Origin: Hungateiclostridiaceae bacterium UBA1305
GTDB lineage: Bacteria; Bacillota; Clostridia; Acetivibrionales; DTU013
Direction: 5' to 3'
Length of the DNA stretch: 24,882 nt
Assembly (NCBI GenBank): GCA_002307275.1
Contig: DBTX01000087.1
Coordinates: 1-24,882 of the forward strand
The position numbers and the translations under genes were made by a program. Of the stretch, positions 5,888 to 14,024 are shown piece after piece (position 1 is the stretch's first letter; each line of letters starts with the position of its first letter). A model generated the notes under the pieces. The model worked only from the letters and a program-made list of their open reading frames with translations. It ran no database searches and was not told the DNA's origin.

Positions 5888-8215
5888 ATGATTACAAAGA
5901 TTCGAAAGAGAGACGGAAGGGAAGTCCCTTTTAATATAGAGAAGATCGCCAACGCGATTTTTAAGGCGGCAAGCGTGACAGGCGGCAGAGACTATGATTC
6001 TGCGCTGAAGCTTGCTGAAAAAGTCGTGGAATACCTGGAAACAAATTTGAAAAAGAAGGCTCCTACAGTTGAAGAAATACAGGATGCTGTGGAGATGATC
6101 CTGATTAATACGGGACATGCGCGTACAGCAAAAGAATTTATACTCTACAGGGCGGAGAGGACGCGTGTCCGGGAGATGGATACGCGCCTGATGAAGGTAT
6201 TCGAGGAGTTGACGTTCAAGGATGCAAAAGATAATGACATGAAACGGGAAAATGCCAACATCGACGGAGATACTGCGATGGGCACCATGCTCAAATACGG
6301 GTCTGAGGGCGCAAAACAATTTTATGAAATGTTTGTTATCGATCCCAAATATACGGCGGCACACAAGGAAGGGGACATCCATATACATGACATGGACTTC
6401 CTTGCGCTGACGACCACCTGCTGTCAGATAGATCTGGACAGGCTTTTTGAGCATGGTTTCAGTACAGGTCATGGTATCCTGAGGGCGCCCAATGATATTC
6501 ACAGTTATTCAGCATTAGCCTGCATTGCGATCCAGTCCAACCAGAATGATCAGCATGGCGGGCAGAGCATCCCGAACTTTGATTATTCCATGGCGAAGGG
6601 TGTGGCAAAGACTTATATCAAGCTTTACAGGCAGAACCTGTTGAAGGCGTTTGAACTTTTGGTTGAGAACCGCAGTGTTGAGGTTGAGGTGCAGGATGTA
6701 TTCAATAAATTGAAAAATGAAAAAGGACTTGTACCCACCATGAATCTGCGTGACGGCTATACCAAGCACGAGAACGACTTGCTGAAGGATATGATCGGCG
6801 ATGACGCGATCCTGGCAAAGGCCCAGGAATTTGCGAGAAAAAAAGCGGAAAGTGAAACGGACCGAAACACCTACCAGGCAATGGAGGCTTTTGTCCACAA
6901 TCTGAATACCATGCACAGCAGGGCGGGAGCACAGACGCCGTTCAGTTCAGTCAATTACGGTATGGATACATCTCCGGAAGGCCGGATGGTTATCAAAAAT
7001 ATCCTGCTGGCTACGGAAGCGGGCCTTGGCAATGGTGAAACACCGATTTTCCCGATCCATATATTCAAGGTGAAGGATGGTATCAATTTTAATGAAGGAG
7101 AAACGAATTACGACCTGTTCAAGCTTGCGTGCAGAGTCAGTGCAAAGAGGTTATTCCCCAATTTCTCCTTCATTGACGCTCCATATAATATCAAGTATTA
7201 CAAGCCTGGACATCCGGAGACTGAAATTGCATATATGGGCTGCAGGACAAGGGTGGCAGCCAATGTTTACGATCCCTCCAGAGAAACGATCTTCGGCCGC
7301 GGCAATTTGAGCTTCACTACTGTCAACCTGCCTAAAATAGGACTTAGAAGCAATAAGAACATCAATTTCTTCTTTGAAGAGCTTGATAAGAAAATCGACC
7401 TGGTGATCGGACAGCTTCTTGAGAGATTTGAAATACAGGCACGCAAGAAGGTCAAAAATTTCCCGTTTCTCATGGGTCAGGGAATCTGGATGGACTCAGA
7501 AAAGCTGGGCTGGGATGATGAAGTACGCGAGGTACTCAAGCATGGCACACTGACCATGGGCTTCATCGGGCTTGCGGAGTGTTTGAAGGCGCTGACCGGC
7601 AAGCACCATGGAGAATCCGAGGAATCGCAGAATCTTGGCCTTGAAATTATTGGCTACATGAGAAAGCGCATGGATGAAGCCAGTAAAAAATACGGTATGA
7701 ATTTTACATTGATTGCGACCCCGGCTGAAGGCACCTCGGGCAAATTCGTCAAGCTCGACAGAAAGATGTTCGGAGTCATTGAAGGTGTCACCGACAGGGA
7801 GTATTATACAAACAGCTTCCATGTACCGGTTTACCATGTGACGAACGCATTTGAAAAGATCAGGCTTGAGGCCCCCTATCATGAGCTTACCAATGCCGGG
7901 CATATCACTTATGTTGAAATGGATGGGGATCCTACTCAGAATTTGGAAGCCTTTGAAAAGGTCATCCGTTTTATGAAGGAATCGAATATTGGCTTCGGCT
8001 CGATCAACCACCCTGTAGACAGGGACACGGTATGCGGTTTTACAGGTATCATTGGTGATACCTGTCCTTCCTGCGGCAGGGCGGAGGGCGATATCCGCTT
8101 TGAAAGGATCAGGCGGATCACAGGCTACCTCGTTGGCACCGTTGAACGTTTCAATGATGCGAAGAGAGCGGAGGAAAGAGACAGGGTCAAGCATTCAATG
8201 GAGGTTGCCGTATGA
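5888..8215 (+). CDS. nrdD: Anaerobic (class III) ribonucleoside-triphosphate reductase
   Basis: Glycyl-radical enzyme that reduces ribonucleoside triphosphates to deoxy forms without oxygen; needs activation by NrdG. In 775 residues: an ATP-cone allosteric domain at ~1-95 (KIRKRDGREVPFNIEKIANA), then the ten-stranded barrel with the HIHDMDF and TCCQIDLDRL segments, the active-site region MGCRTRVAANVYDPS, the zinc-site region with Cys716 and CPSC (Cys726, Cys729), and the glycyl radical motif RRITGYL with Gly746. The first pair seems to have one visible cysteine (DTVCGFTG); whether a fourth ligand lies elsewhere is not clear. Full length. It overlaps nrdG by ATGA (8212-8215), so the two are translationally coupled. 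NrdR boxes upstream imply dATP-dependent repression. Confidence 0.97.
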   Translation: MITKIRKRDGREVPFNIEKIANAIFKAASVTGGRDYDSALKLAEKVVEYLETNLKKKAPTVEEIQDAVEMILINTGHARTAKEFILYRAERTRVREMDTRLMKVFEELTFKDAKDNDMKRENANIDGDTAMGTMLKYGSEGAKQFYEMFVIDPKYTAAHKEGDIHIHDMDFLALTTTCCQIDLDRLFEHGFSTGHGILRAPNDIHSYSALACIAIQSNQNDQHGGQSIPNFDYSMAKGVAKTYIKLYRQNLLKAFELLVENRSVEVEVQDVFNKLKNEKGLVPTMNLRDGYTKHENDLLKDMIGDDAILAKAQEFARKKAESETDRNTYQAMEAFVHNLNTMHSRAGAQTPFSSVNYGMDTSPEGRMVIKNILLATEAGLGNGETPIFPIHIFKVKDGINFNEGETNYDLFKLACRVSAKRLFPNFSFIDAPYNIKYYKPGHPETEIAYMGCRTRVAANVYDPSRETIFGRGNLSFTTVNLPKIGLRSNKNINFFFEELDKKIDLVIGQLLERFEIQARKKVKNFPFLMGQGIWMDSEKLGWDDEVREVLKHGTLTMGFIGLAECLKALTGKHHGESEESQNLGLEIIGYMRKRMDEASKKYGMNFTLIATPAEGTSGKFVKLDRKMFGVIEGVTDREYYTNSFHVPVYHVTNAFEKIRLEAPYHELTNAGHITYVEMDGDPTQNLEAFEKVIRFMKESNIGFGSINHPVDRDTVCGFTGIIGDTCPSCGRAEGDIRFERIRRITGYLVGTVERFNDAKRAEERDRVKHSMEVAV

Positions 8216-8886
8216 TGGGCGGAATGGCGGTGCAAGGGGATGGTTCTTCTGTGATACAAGGGGACGGTTCTTCTGTGATACAAGGAAATGGTTCTTCTGT
8301 ATCATTCTTATATAAAACAAGTGATACAAGAGAACCGTCACCTTGTATCACCCGTACCAATTTGGAAGAGGTGCCGGACGGCGTATCACTGCGGATTGCG
8401 GGCGTTATCGGGGAATCCATCGTAGATGGCCCGGGAATACGATTTACAATATTCACGCAGGGCTGCAAACATCACTGTCCCGGCTGCCACAACCCCCAGA
8501 CACACGATTTTAACGGCGGCAAGCTGGTAAGTATGGAATCTGTTCTGGAGCAGGTCAGAAAGAATCCGCTGCTCGATGGAATTACAATAAGCGGCGGAGA
8601 GCCTTTCGAACAGGCTGAAGCCTGCAGCGAGCTTGCGAAGTCTGTTCATGCCATGAAGCTGAATGTGATGACTTATAGCGGCTATACCTTTGAGGAGCTT
8701 ATAGCAGGAGAAGCAGACAGGCCTGGATGGAAAGAACTTCTTGAAGAAACAGATATCCTTGTGGATGGACGGTTTGAACTGGCAAGGAAAAGTCTCCTAT
8801 TAAAATTTCGCGGATCTGGAAATCAACGTTTACTTGATGTGAAGAAATCATTAATAAGGGGAATGGCTGTAGAAGCAAATTTATAA
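8212..8886 (+). CDS. nrdG: Anaerobic ribonucleotide reductase-activating protein with repeat-encoded N-terminal extension
   Basis: Radical SAM activase that generates the glycyl radical on NrdD. The core begins around residue 58 (SLRIAGVIGESIVDGPGIRF) and carries the 4Fe-4S motif CKHHCPGC (CX3CX2C), ISGGEPFEQ and ends near residue 224. Known NrdG proteins (~155-180 residues) start about where SLRIAG is, so the first ~50 residues are extra. They are encoded by three in-frame 24-bp copies of a REP-like repeat (QGDGSSVI-type units) plus an inverted copy. The start at 8212 is supported by GGAGG 7 bases before it and by the ATGA overlap with nrdD. A later GTG at 8370 has no proper ribosome site. 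The extension is thus probably translated, unless the true start was lost. Confidence 0.9.
   Translation: MMGGMAVQGDGSSVIQGDGSSVIQGNGSSVSFLYKTSDTREPSPCITRTNLEEVPDGVSLRIAGVIGESIVDGPGIRFTIFTQGCKHHCPGCHNPQTHDFNGGKLVSMESVLEQVRKNPLLDGITISGGEPFEQAEACSELAKSVHAMKLNVMTYSGYTFEELIAGEADRPGWKELLEETDILVDGRFELARKSLLLKFRGSGNQRLLDVKKSLIRGMAVEANL
8233..8351. repeat. REP-like GGGGACGGTTC repeat cluster inside the nrdG 5' coding region
   Basis: Three direct copies: CAAGGGGATGGTTCTTCT (8233-8250), then two 24-bp units starting GTGATACAAGG at 8251 and 8275 (the third degenerate, GGAAATGG). An inverted copy follows at 8321-8351 and is itself a hairpin: GTGATACAAG (8321-8330), 11-base loop, CTTGTATCAC (8342-8351). 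The unit length of 24 bp keeps the nrdG frame. The core GGGGACGGTTCTTCTG is the same as in the 15391-15840 cluster. Confidence 0.85.
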
Positions 8887-8896
8887 AGAAATATGG

Positions 8897-8933
8897 AAAG
8901 GTGCTGTTGGTTTTAACCGTACAGTGCCTTTTT
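8897..8933 (+). terminator. Rho-independent terminator of the nrdDG operon
   Basis: AAAGGTGCTGT (8897-8907) pairs with ACAGTGCCTTT (8921-8931) through 11 positions, two of them G-U, and the loop can pair further (GGT/ACC). A run of five T's (8929-8933) overlaps the end of the stem. It starts 11 bases after the nrdG stop. Confidence 0.75.
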
Positions 8934-8934
8934 A

Positions 8935-8988
8935 CTTGGAGTACGCTCGGAAACCAATGTATACAGGGGGCTCCGAGCGTACTCCAAG
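8935..8988. repeat. Perfect 17-bp palindrome, copy 2 of the family at 4358-4412
   Basis: CTTGGAGTACGCTCGGA (8935-8951) and TCCGAGCGTACTCCAAG (8972-8988) are perfect inverted repeats around a 20-base loop. No T-run follows. It lies directly after the nrdG terminator and 44 bases before the ABC exporter gene. The left arm and loop resemble the element after the AraC gene (CGCTCGGAAAC, TGT, ACAG), which points to a dispersed intergenic element and not a gene-specific signal. Confidence 0.75.
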
Positions 8989-9032
8989 GACCAGCGTTGT
9001 CTTGCTTTTAAAAAAATTAATGAGGTAAAATA

Positions 9033-10769
9033 ATGAAAAATTTATTGAGACTGGTTAAATATGCAAAACCTTATTGGGGTCTATTGGTGGTTTCAGGAAT
9101 CAGTCTGCTGGTAATAACAGCTTTAAATCTGATGGGACCATGGCTGATAAAAGATCTTATAACCATTCTGACGGGAAGTTTTGACGAAACCTCTATGAAG
9201 GCTGTGTGGGTAATCGCCATAATACTGGCAGCAACCTATCTTCTGAAGATATTGTTCAAATATTTAAACAATTATTTAAGCCATAAAGCGGCGTGGAATC
9301 TTGTCGCAGATATGAGAGTGCTGGTTTATGACCATCTGCAGAAGCTTTCACTGCGCTATTACCAGGACAAGCAGACAGGTCAGCTGATGTCAAGAACAAC
9401 GAATGACACGGCTACCTTTGAAATGCTGATAGCACACGCGGTTCCGGATCTTCTGGCTAATATTCTGGTAATTGTCGGAGTTACAACCATATTGTTTTTT
9501 ATAAATGTATATCTTGCGCTGCTTACACTGATACCAGTACCGTTTCTGATCTGGGGCAGCTGGATTTTTATGAAAAAAATACGTCCCAATTTCCGTGAAG
9601 CCCAGAGCAACCTTGCCGACCTTAATGCCACACTGCAGGATAATATCTCGGGGATGAAGGAGATACAGATTTTCAACCAGCAGCCCGGGGAAAAAGTCCG
9701 AATCCAGAAAAGTGCAGGTAGTTATGCTACAGCCATACTCCATGCCCTGAAGCTCAGTGCAATATTTCATCCAACCGTGGAAGCGGTCAGTTCTCTGGGT
9801 ACTGTGATTGTCGTGGTATTCGGAGGCTGGCTTGCGCTTCGCGGCAGTCTTTCAATTTCAGATATCGTAGGCTTTTTGCTCTACCTGAATCTTTTTTACC
9901 AGCCGATCAGTGCGCTGGCAAGGGTCACAGAAGATCTGCAGCAGGCGATAGCAGGCGCGGACAGGGTTTTTGAAGTGCTGGATACCGAGCCTGATATTAC
10001 GGACAAGCCAAATGCGGAGGATATTAAAACCAGCCGCGGAGAAATTACTTTTGACGATGTCAGCTTCAACTACGTGGAATCCTCGCCTGTCCTTCAGAAT
10101 ATCAGTTTCACGGCCAGGCCCGGTAAAATGGTTGCACTGGTAGGACCGACAGGTGTGGGAAAGACGACGGTGATCAGCCTGATTGCGCGTTTTTATGAAC
10201 CTGTCTCAGGAAGGATATTACTTGATGGCAGGGATTTGCGGGACATTACGCTTTCATCGCTTCGCAACCAGATCAGTATTGTCTTGCAGGATATCTTCCT
10301 CTTTAACGGATCTGTTGCGGAAAATATCGCATACGGCAGTAAGTCTGCGACGAAGGATGAGATCATACAAGCCGCAAAAGCAGCCAGAGCCCATGAATTC
10401 ATCATTGATATGCCGGAGAGCTATGATACGGTGATAGGCGAAAGAGGAGTCAAACTGTCCGGCGGTCAGAAGCAGAGGCTCTCCATAGCCAGGGCAGTTC
10501 TGCGCAATACGCCGATTCTTGTATTCGATGAAGCTACCGCCGCGGTTGATGTTGAAACAGAGTCCAGGATACAGCAGGCGATACAGGAGCTTGCGGCCAG
10601 CAGGACCATTATTGTCGTGGCACACAGACTGTCAACGGTGAAACGTGCCGATAACATTCTGGTTATCCAGGATGGAAAAGTTGCAGAATCGGGAGACCAT
10701 ATGGAGCTTCTTGCGTATAATGGGTTGTACAGGCAGCTATATGACATACAGTTCAGAAATCAGGAATAA
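9033..10769 (+). CDS. ABC exporter half-transporter, fused membrane and ATPase domains (MsbA/YwjA-like)
   Basis: A 578-residue protein that would work as a homodimer, or with a partner outside the window, to export lipids, peptides or drugs. The membrane domain (residues ~1-310) has helices near 16-38, 54-78, 130-155, 160-180, 245-268 and 275-295. The ATPase domain (~335-575) has Walker A GPTGVGKTT (Lys377), Q-loop SIVLQDIFLF, signature LSGGQKQR (475-482), Walker B ILVFDEATAAVD (Asp499, catalytic Glu500) and the H-loop His531 in VAHRLST, all intact. GAGG lies 8 bases before the ATG. No adjacent partner half-transporter or regulator is present; 146 bases separate it from nrdG and include a terminator. 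The substrate cannot be told from sequence. Confidence 0.93.
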   Translation: MKNLLRLVKYAKPYWGLLVVSGISLLVITALNLMGPWLIKDLITILTGSFDETSMKAVWVIAIILAATYLLKILFKYLNNYLSHKAAWNLVADMRVLVYDHLQKLSLRYYQDKQTGQLMSRTTNDTATFEMLIAHAVPDLLANILVIVGVTTILFFINVYLALLTLIPVPFLIWGSWIFMKKIRPNFREAQSNLADLNATLQDNISGMKEIQIFNQQPGEKVRIQKSAGSYATAILHALKLSAIFHPTVEAVSSLGTVIVVVFGGWLALRGSLSISDIVGFLLYLNLFYQPISALARVTEDLQQAIAGADRVFEVLDTEPDITDKPNAEDIKTSRGEITFDDVSFNYVESSPVLQNISFTARPGKMVALVGPTGVGKTTVISLIARFYEPVSGRILLDGRDLRDITLSSLRNQISIVLQDIFLFNGSVAENIAYGSKSATKDEIIQAAKAARAHEFIIDMPESYDTVIGERGVKLSGGQKQRLSIARAVLRNTPILVFDEATAAVDVETESRIQQAIQELAASRTIIVVAHRLSTVKRADNILVIQDGKVAESGDHMELLAYNGLYRQLYDIQFRNQE

Positions 10770-10900
10770 AAGGACGAATTTATATAGTATTCAATGAAAT
10801 TTATTTAATAATTTGCAAAAATACGGAACCTTATATGTCAGCTATCAGTCTAACGGATAGTTTGTATTAACATATTTGTACAAAGGAGTATGAAAGCAAT

Positions 10901-11662
10901 TTGGAAAACATCATTGAACTTAGCAATCTGCGGAAAGTCTACAGAATCGGAAATGAGAAGGTTGTGGCACTGGACAATATCAGCCTGGATATTAAAAAAG
11001 GGGAATTCTGCTGCCTTCTGGGAACTTCCGGTTCAGGCAAGTCAACCCTGCTCAATATGATGGCCGGCCTTGAGAAGCCGACAAAAGGGTCGATCAGGAT
11101 CAAAGGCCAGGCTGTGGAGAAAATGAGTGAAAAGAAGCTGGCAAAATTTCGCCAGGAACATCTCGGCTTTGTGTTTCAATCCTACAATCTGCTGCCGATG
11201 CTGAATGCGGTTGAGAATGTGAGTATGCCGCTTACCTTCAAAGGCATATCGAAATCCGTAAGGGATAAAAAGTCCAGAGCAATGCTGAAAGCAGTGGGAC
11301 TGGCAACTCACGAGAAGCATAAACCTTCCCAGATGAGCGGCGGCCAGCAGCAAAGAGTAGGAATCGCGAGGGCATTTGTTGCAATTCCGGAGATTGTCTT
11401 TGCAGACGAGCCTACGGGGAATCTGGATTCCAAAACCACCAGTGAAGTTATGACATTGATCACACGATTGGCAAGAGAGAATAACCAGACTCTTGTTATC
11501 GTAACCCATGATCTTGGAATTGCAAAGTATGCGGACAGGATCGTCCATATCTTTGACGGCAATATAGAGAAAATAGAAATAATAAATAATTCCGGGGAGG
11601 TTTCAAATGAAGAGGTTGGTAGTGTTTTGCATGATTCTGATGCTGTGCCTGCAGGCGTTTAG
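10901..11662 (+). CDS. ABC transporter ATPase, MacB/LolD type
   Basis: Energy subunit of a mechanotransmission-type ABC system; its partner permease is encoded at 14017. Motifs: Walker A GTSGSGKST (Lys47), Q-loop FVFQSYNLLP, signature MSGGQQQR (145-152), Walker B IVFADEPTGNLD (Asp169, Glu170), H-loop His203 in VTHD. The start is TTG at 10901 with AAGGAG 12 bases before it; a closer ATG at 10890 is out of frame. The last ~30 residues (after VHIFDGNIEKIEI) have no family match and are read through 56 bases of the next gene, including its ribosome site and signal-peptide region, so the C-terminal tail may come from loss of an earlier stop. The 131 bases before it show no convincing promoter or terminator. 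Confidence 0.92.
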   Translation: MENIIELSNLRKVYRIGNEKVVALDNISLDIKKGEFCCLLGTSGSGKSTLLNMMAGLEKPTKGSIRIKGQAVEKMSEKKLAKFRQEHLGFVFQSYNLLPMLNAVENVSMPLTFKGISKSVRDKKSRAMLKAVGLATHEKHKPSQMSGGQQQRVGIARAFVAIPEIVFADEPTGNLDSKTTSEVMTLITRLARENNQTLVIVTHDLGIAKYADRIVHIFDGNIEKIEIINNSGEVSNEEVGSVLHDSDAVPAGV

Positions 11663-14024
11663 CGGCACGGTGGCGTACGGGGCGACGAAAGTAGATAATA
11701 TCGATGTAGTGGGATACTCTATTAATAAATCATCTGTGGAAGAAGATGACGAATGTAAAATTAGATTGAAGTGCACCAATAAATCAACAACCAGCAAGCT
11801 TGAGAATATTAACGCCACAGTTGATTCATCTTCCGATTTTTCAGCGACAGACTCAAACGACATGGATCTGTATGATGAACTGGCCGTCGGCGACAGTAAT
11901 GAGTTATCAGATGATCCTATGTCGCTTACATATGAAGGTACAGGGTATTATCTGGAATTAACACTGACTTACAATATTGGCGGCACTGAATATTATGAGG
12001 AGGAAGAAGTCTATATTTCGGAGTCTGACCCCACTGATACCAGCTCCACTTCAACATCTGATGTTTCGACGTATATTCCAAAGCTTGGAATCGTCAGCAC
12101 CAACAATATACCAACTATTTCAGCCGGAACGTCACAGAAGGTGACATACCAGGTCAAGAACATCACGAACTTTCAGGCTAGAAATATTAAAGTCACTTTG
12201 AAGATGGTTGATGAGACAAAAGCTCCTCTGGTTCTTGATAATCTTGATTTAAGGCAGTTTGAAGATTTGATCAATGGAAACGAGACGAAGGACATGTCAT
12301 TTACCATTGGTATTCTACCAACTGCTCCCGAGGGCCTGTATGCATTGAAACTGGATTTTCTGTTTGAGAGTGCATACGCTAATTCACCGCCGGAAACCAC
12401 CGAAACAGTTTACATAAGAGTCAAAAATGATAATATCGCACCCAAACTGGCAGTTAACTCTGTTGCCGTAAGGCAGGGCACTGCTTCCTCCTCTGATATT
12501 TTTCTTGATTTGAAAATCAAGAATTTAGGAGACTATCCTGCAAAAGAGATCAAGATCTCGCTGAAGGGCTTGAAAAGTGATGGATTCACTACTGTCAACG
12601 CTACAGACGTAAAGTATCTTGATAAAATTGCCGGCAATGTAAGCGAGACTGTAAGCTATCAGCTGAAGCTGCCCGCATCGGCAGCCGCAGGCAGCAATGA
12701 ACTCACGGTGAAGATGGAGTACAAGGATGATGCCGGTACAGCGTATTCGGAAGAGAACCAAATCTTTGTACCGGAAGGTGAGGGAGAGGGCACAAAACCT
12801 TCCATTGTATTTGACAGGATTACATCTCCCCAGGAAGTACTGACTGCGAACAAGGACTTTCAGGTAACACTTGACTTGAAAAACAACGGTGGTACTACCG
12901 CGAAAAATGTCAAGGTTTCCCTTACAACGGACAAGGAAATCGTAACGAAATCGCTCAGTCCGGTATATATCGACAAGCTTGACTCCAAAGCTGCCAAAAC
13001 AGTTACGTTCAAGCTGTTTGCCACAGATGAGGCGACCACCAGGAATTATCCGCTGGCTGTAAACATTGAATATGAAGATCTTTACGGAACAAAATATACG
13101 GCAACGCAATATGTCGGCGTCTATGTGGAAAACGGCACAACCAAGTCGGTGCCGAGGATCATTATAGACAAATATTCCATTGATCCTTCTTCCGTCCAGG
13201 CTGCATCCGATTTTACAGTGAAAATGTCCTTCCTCAATACAAGCCAGACGACGAAGGTATCCAACATAAAGGTAAGTGTTTCATCAGATGACGGAACATT
13301 TACACCCACTGATTCCGGGAATACGTTTTTTCTCGACAGCATACCGGGCAAGGAAAGCGTAGAAAGAGAACTTGTCATGCATGCGAAACCGGATGCCGAA
13401 CAAAAATCCTATGTTTTGACGGTCAATTTCGAATATGAAGACGAAAAGGGAAATCCTTATACTTCCAAGGAAACGATCAGTGTGCGTGTGCTTCAGAACC
13501 CGAGGCTTCAGACAGGTGAAATCAGCATGCCGGCGGAAGCTTACGTCGGACAGCCGCTTTCCATCCATGTCGATTTCTACAACATGGGCAAATCAACTCT
13601 GTATAATATGATGGCGATAGCAAAGGGGAATTTCACAGGAGAAGGACTGAGCTATTATGTCGGCAATTTTGCATCCGGCAGTACGGATTCGTTTGACACC
13701 TCAGTTACGCCTACGTCGCCTGGGGCTTTGAGCGGGAATGTCATATTCTCCTTCGAGGACGCCAATGGAAAGGTGACTGAAATATCCAAGGAGTTCAACG
13801 TAAATGTTATGGAAACGCCGCAGCAGAGTCCCATGCTGGATGAAAATGGCATACCGATCGATAATGGAGCGGTCATGGTCAATGGAATGCCGGTGAAAAC
13901 CGCTTCAAAAACAAATGTACTGCTCTATGCAATACCTGCCGCTGTCGTGATCGCAGGAATTATTACCTTCGTAATACTCAGAAAGAGGCATAAAAGAAGG
14001 AAGGAAATGAGCTTGGATGAATAA
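11607..14024 (+). CDS. Exported, membrane-anchored multi-domain CARDB/COG1361-like protein
   Basis: 805 residues. N-terminal signal peptide (~1-26, MKRLVVFCMILMLCLQAFSG), then about six consecutive beta-sandwich modules of 105-125 residues. Each has a recurring signature in which an unpaired-N motif is followed by A-x-N-I-K-V: VKNITNFQARNIKVTLKM (~182), LKIKNLGDYPAKEIKISLKG (~302), LDLKNNGGTTAKNVKVSLTT (~424), FLNTSQTTKVSNIKVSVSSD (~542), FYNMGKSTLYNMM (~660). A C-terminal membrane helix (~773-793, LLYAIPAAVVIAGIITFVIL) precedes a basic tail KRHKRRK. GGGGAGG lies 6 bases before the ATG. The gene is sandwiched between ATPase and permease and overlaps both (56 and 8 bases), so it probably acts outside the membrane as their partner, in the role that MacA-like adaptors fill elsewhere. 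The function is inferred from context only. Confidence 0.85.
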   Translation: MKRLVVFCMILMLCLQAFSGTVAYGATKVDNIDVVGYSINKSSVEEDDECKIRLKCTNKSTTSKLENINATVDSSSDFSATDSNDMDLYDELAVGDSNELSDDPMSLTYEGTGYYLELTLTYNIGGTEYYEEEEVYISESDPTDTSSTSTSDVSTYIPKLGIVSTNNIPTISAGTSQKVTYQVKNITNFQARNIKVTLKMVDETKAPLVLDNLDLRQFEDLINGNETKDMSFTIGILPTAPEGLYALKLDFLFESAYANSPPETTETVYIRVKNDNIAPKLAVNSVAVRQGTASSSDIFLDLKIKNLGDYPAKEIKISLKGLKSDGFTTVNATDVKYLDKIAGNVSETVSYQLKLPASAAAGSNELTVKMEYKDDAGTAYSEENQIFVPEGEGEGTKPSIVFDRITSPQEVLTANKDFQVTLDLKNNGGTTAKNVKVSLTTDKEIVTKSLSPVYIDKLDSKAAKTVTFKLFATDEATTRNYPLAVNIEYEDLYGTKYTATQYVGVYVENGTTKSVPRIIIDKYSIDPSSVQAASDFTVKMSFLNTSQTTKVSNIKVSVSSDDGTFTPTDSGNTFFLDSIPGKESVERELVMHAKPDAEQKSYVLTVNFEYEDEKGNPYTSKETISVRVLQNPRLQTGEISMPAEAYVGQPLSIHVDFYNMGKSTLYNMMAIAKGNFTGEGLSYYVGNFASGSTDSFDTSVTPTSPGALSGNVIFSFEDANGKVTEISKEFNVNVMETPQQSPMLDENGIPIDNGAVMVNGMPVKTASKTNVLLYAIPAAVVIAGIITFVILRKRHKRRKEMSLDE

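Noticed and set aside
5774..6502. 242-codon minus-strand open frame over the nrdD start
   Set aside because: It is a shadow of nrdD: no ribosome site or family motif, and the opposite strand has a complete, motif-rich protein.
7496..8194. 232-codon minus-strand open frame over the nrdD 3' end
   Set aside because: Also a shadow frame. The plus strand carries the zinc-site cysteines and glycyl radical motif there, and the minus product shows no known pattern.
8233..8351. CRISPR-like array
   Set aside because: The direct copies are contiguous 24-bp tandem units with no unique spacers, and an inverted copy follows. This is REP-like, not CRISPR.
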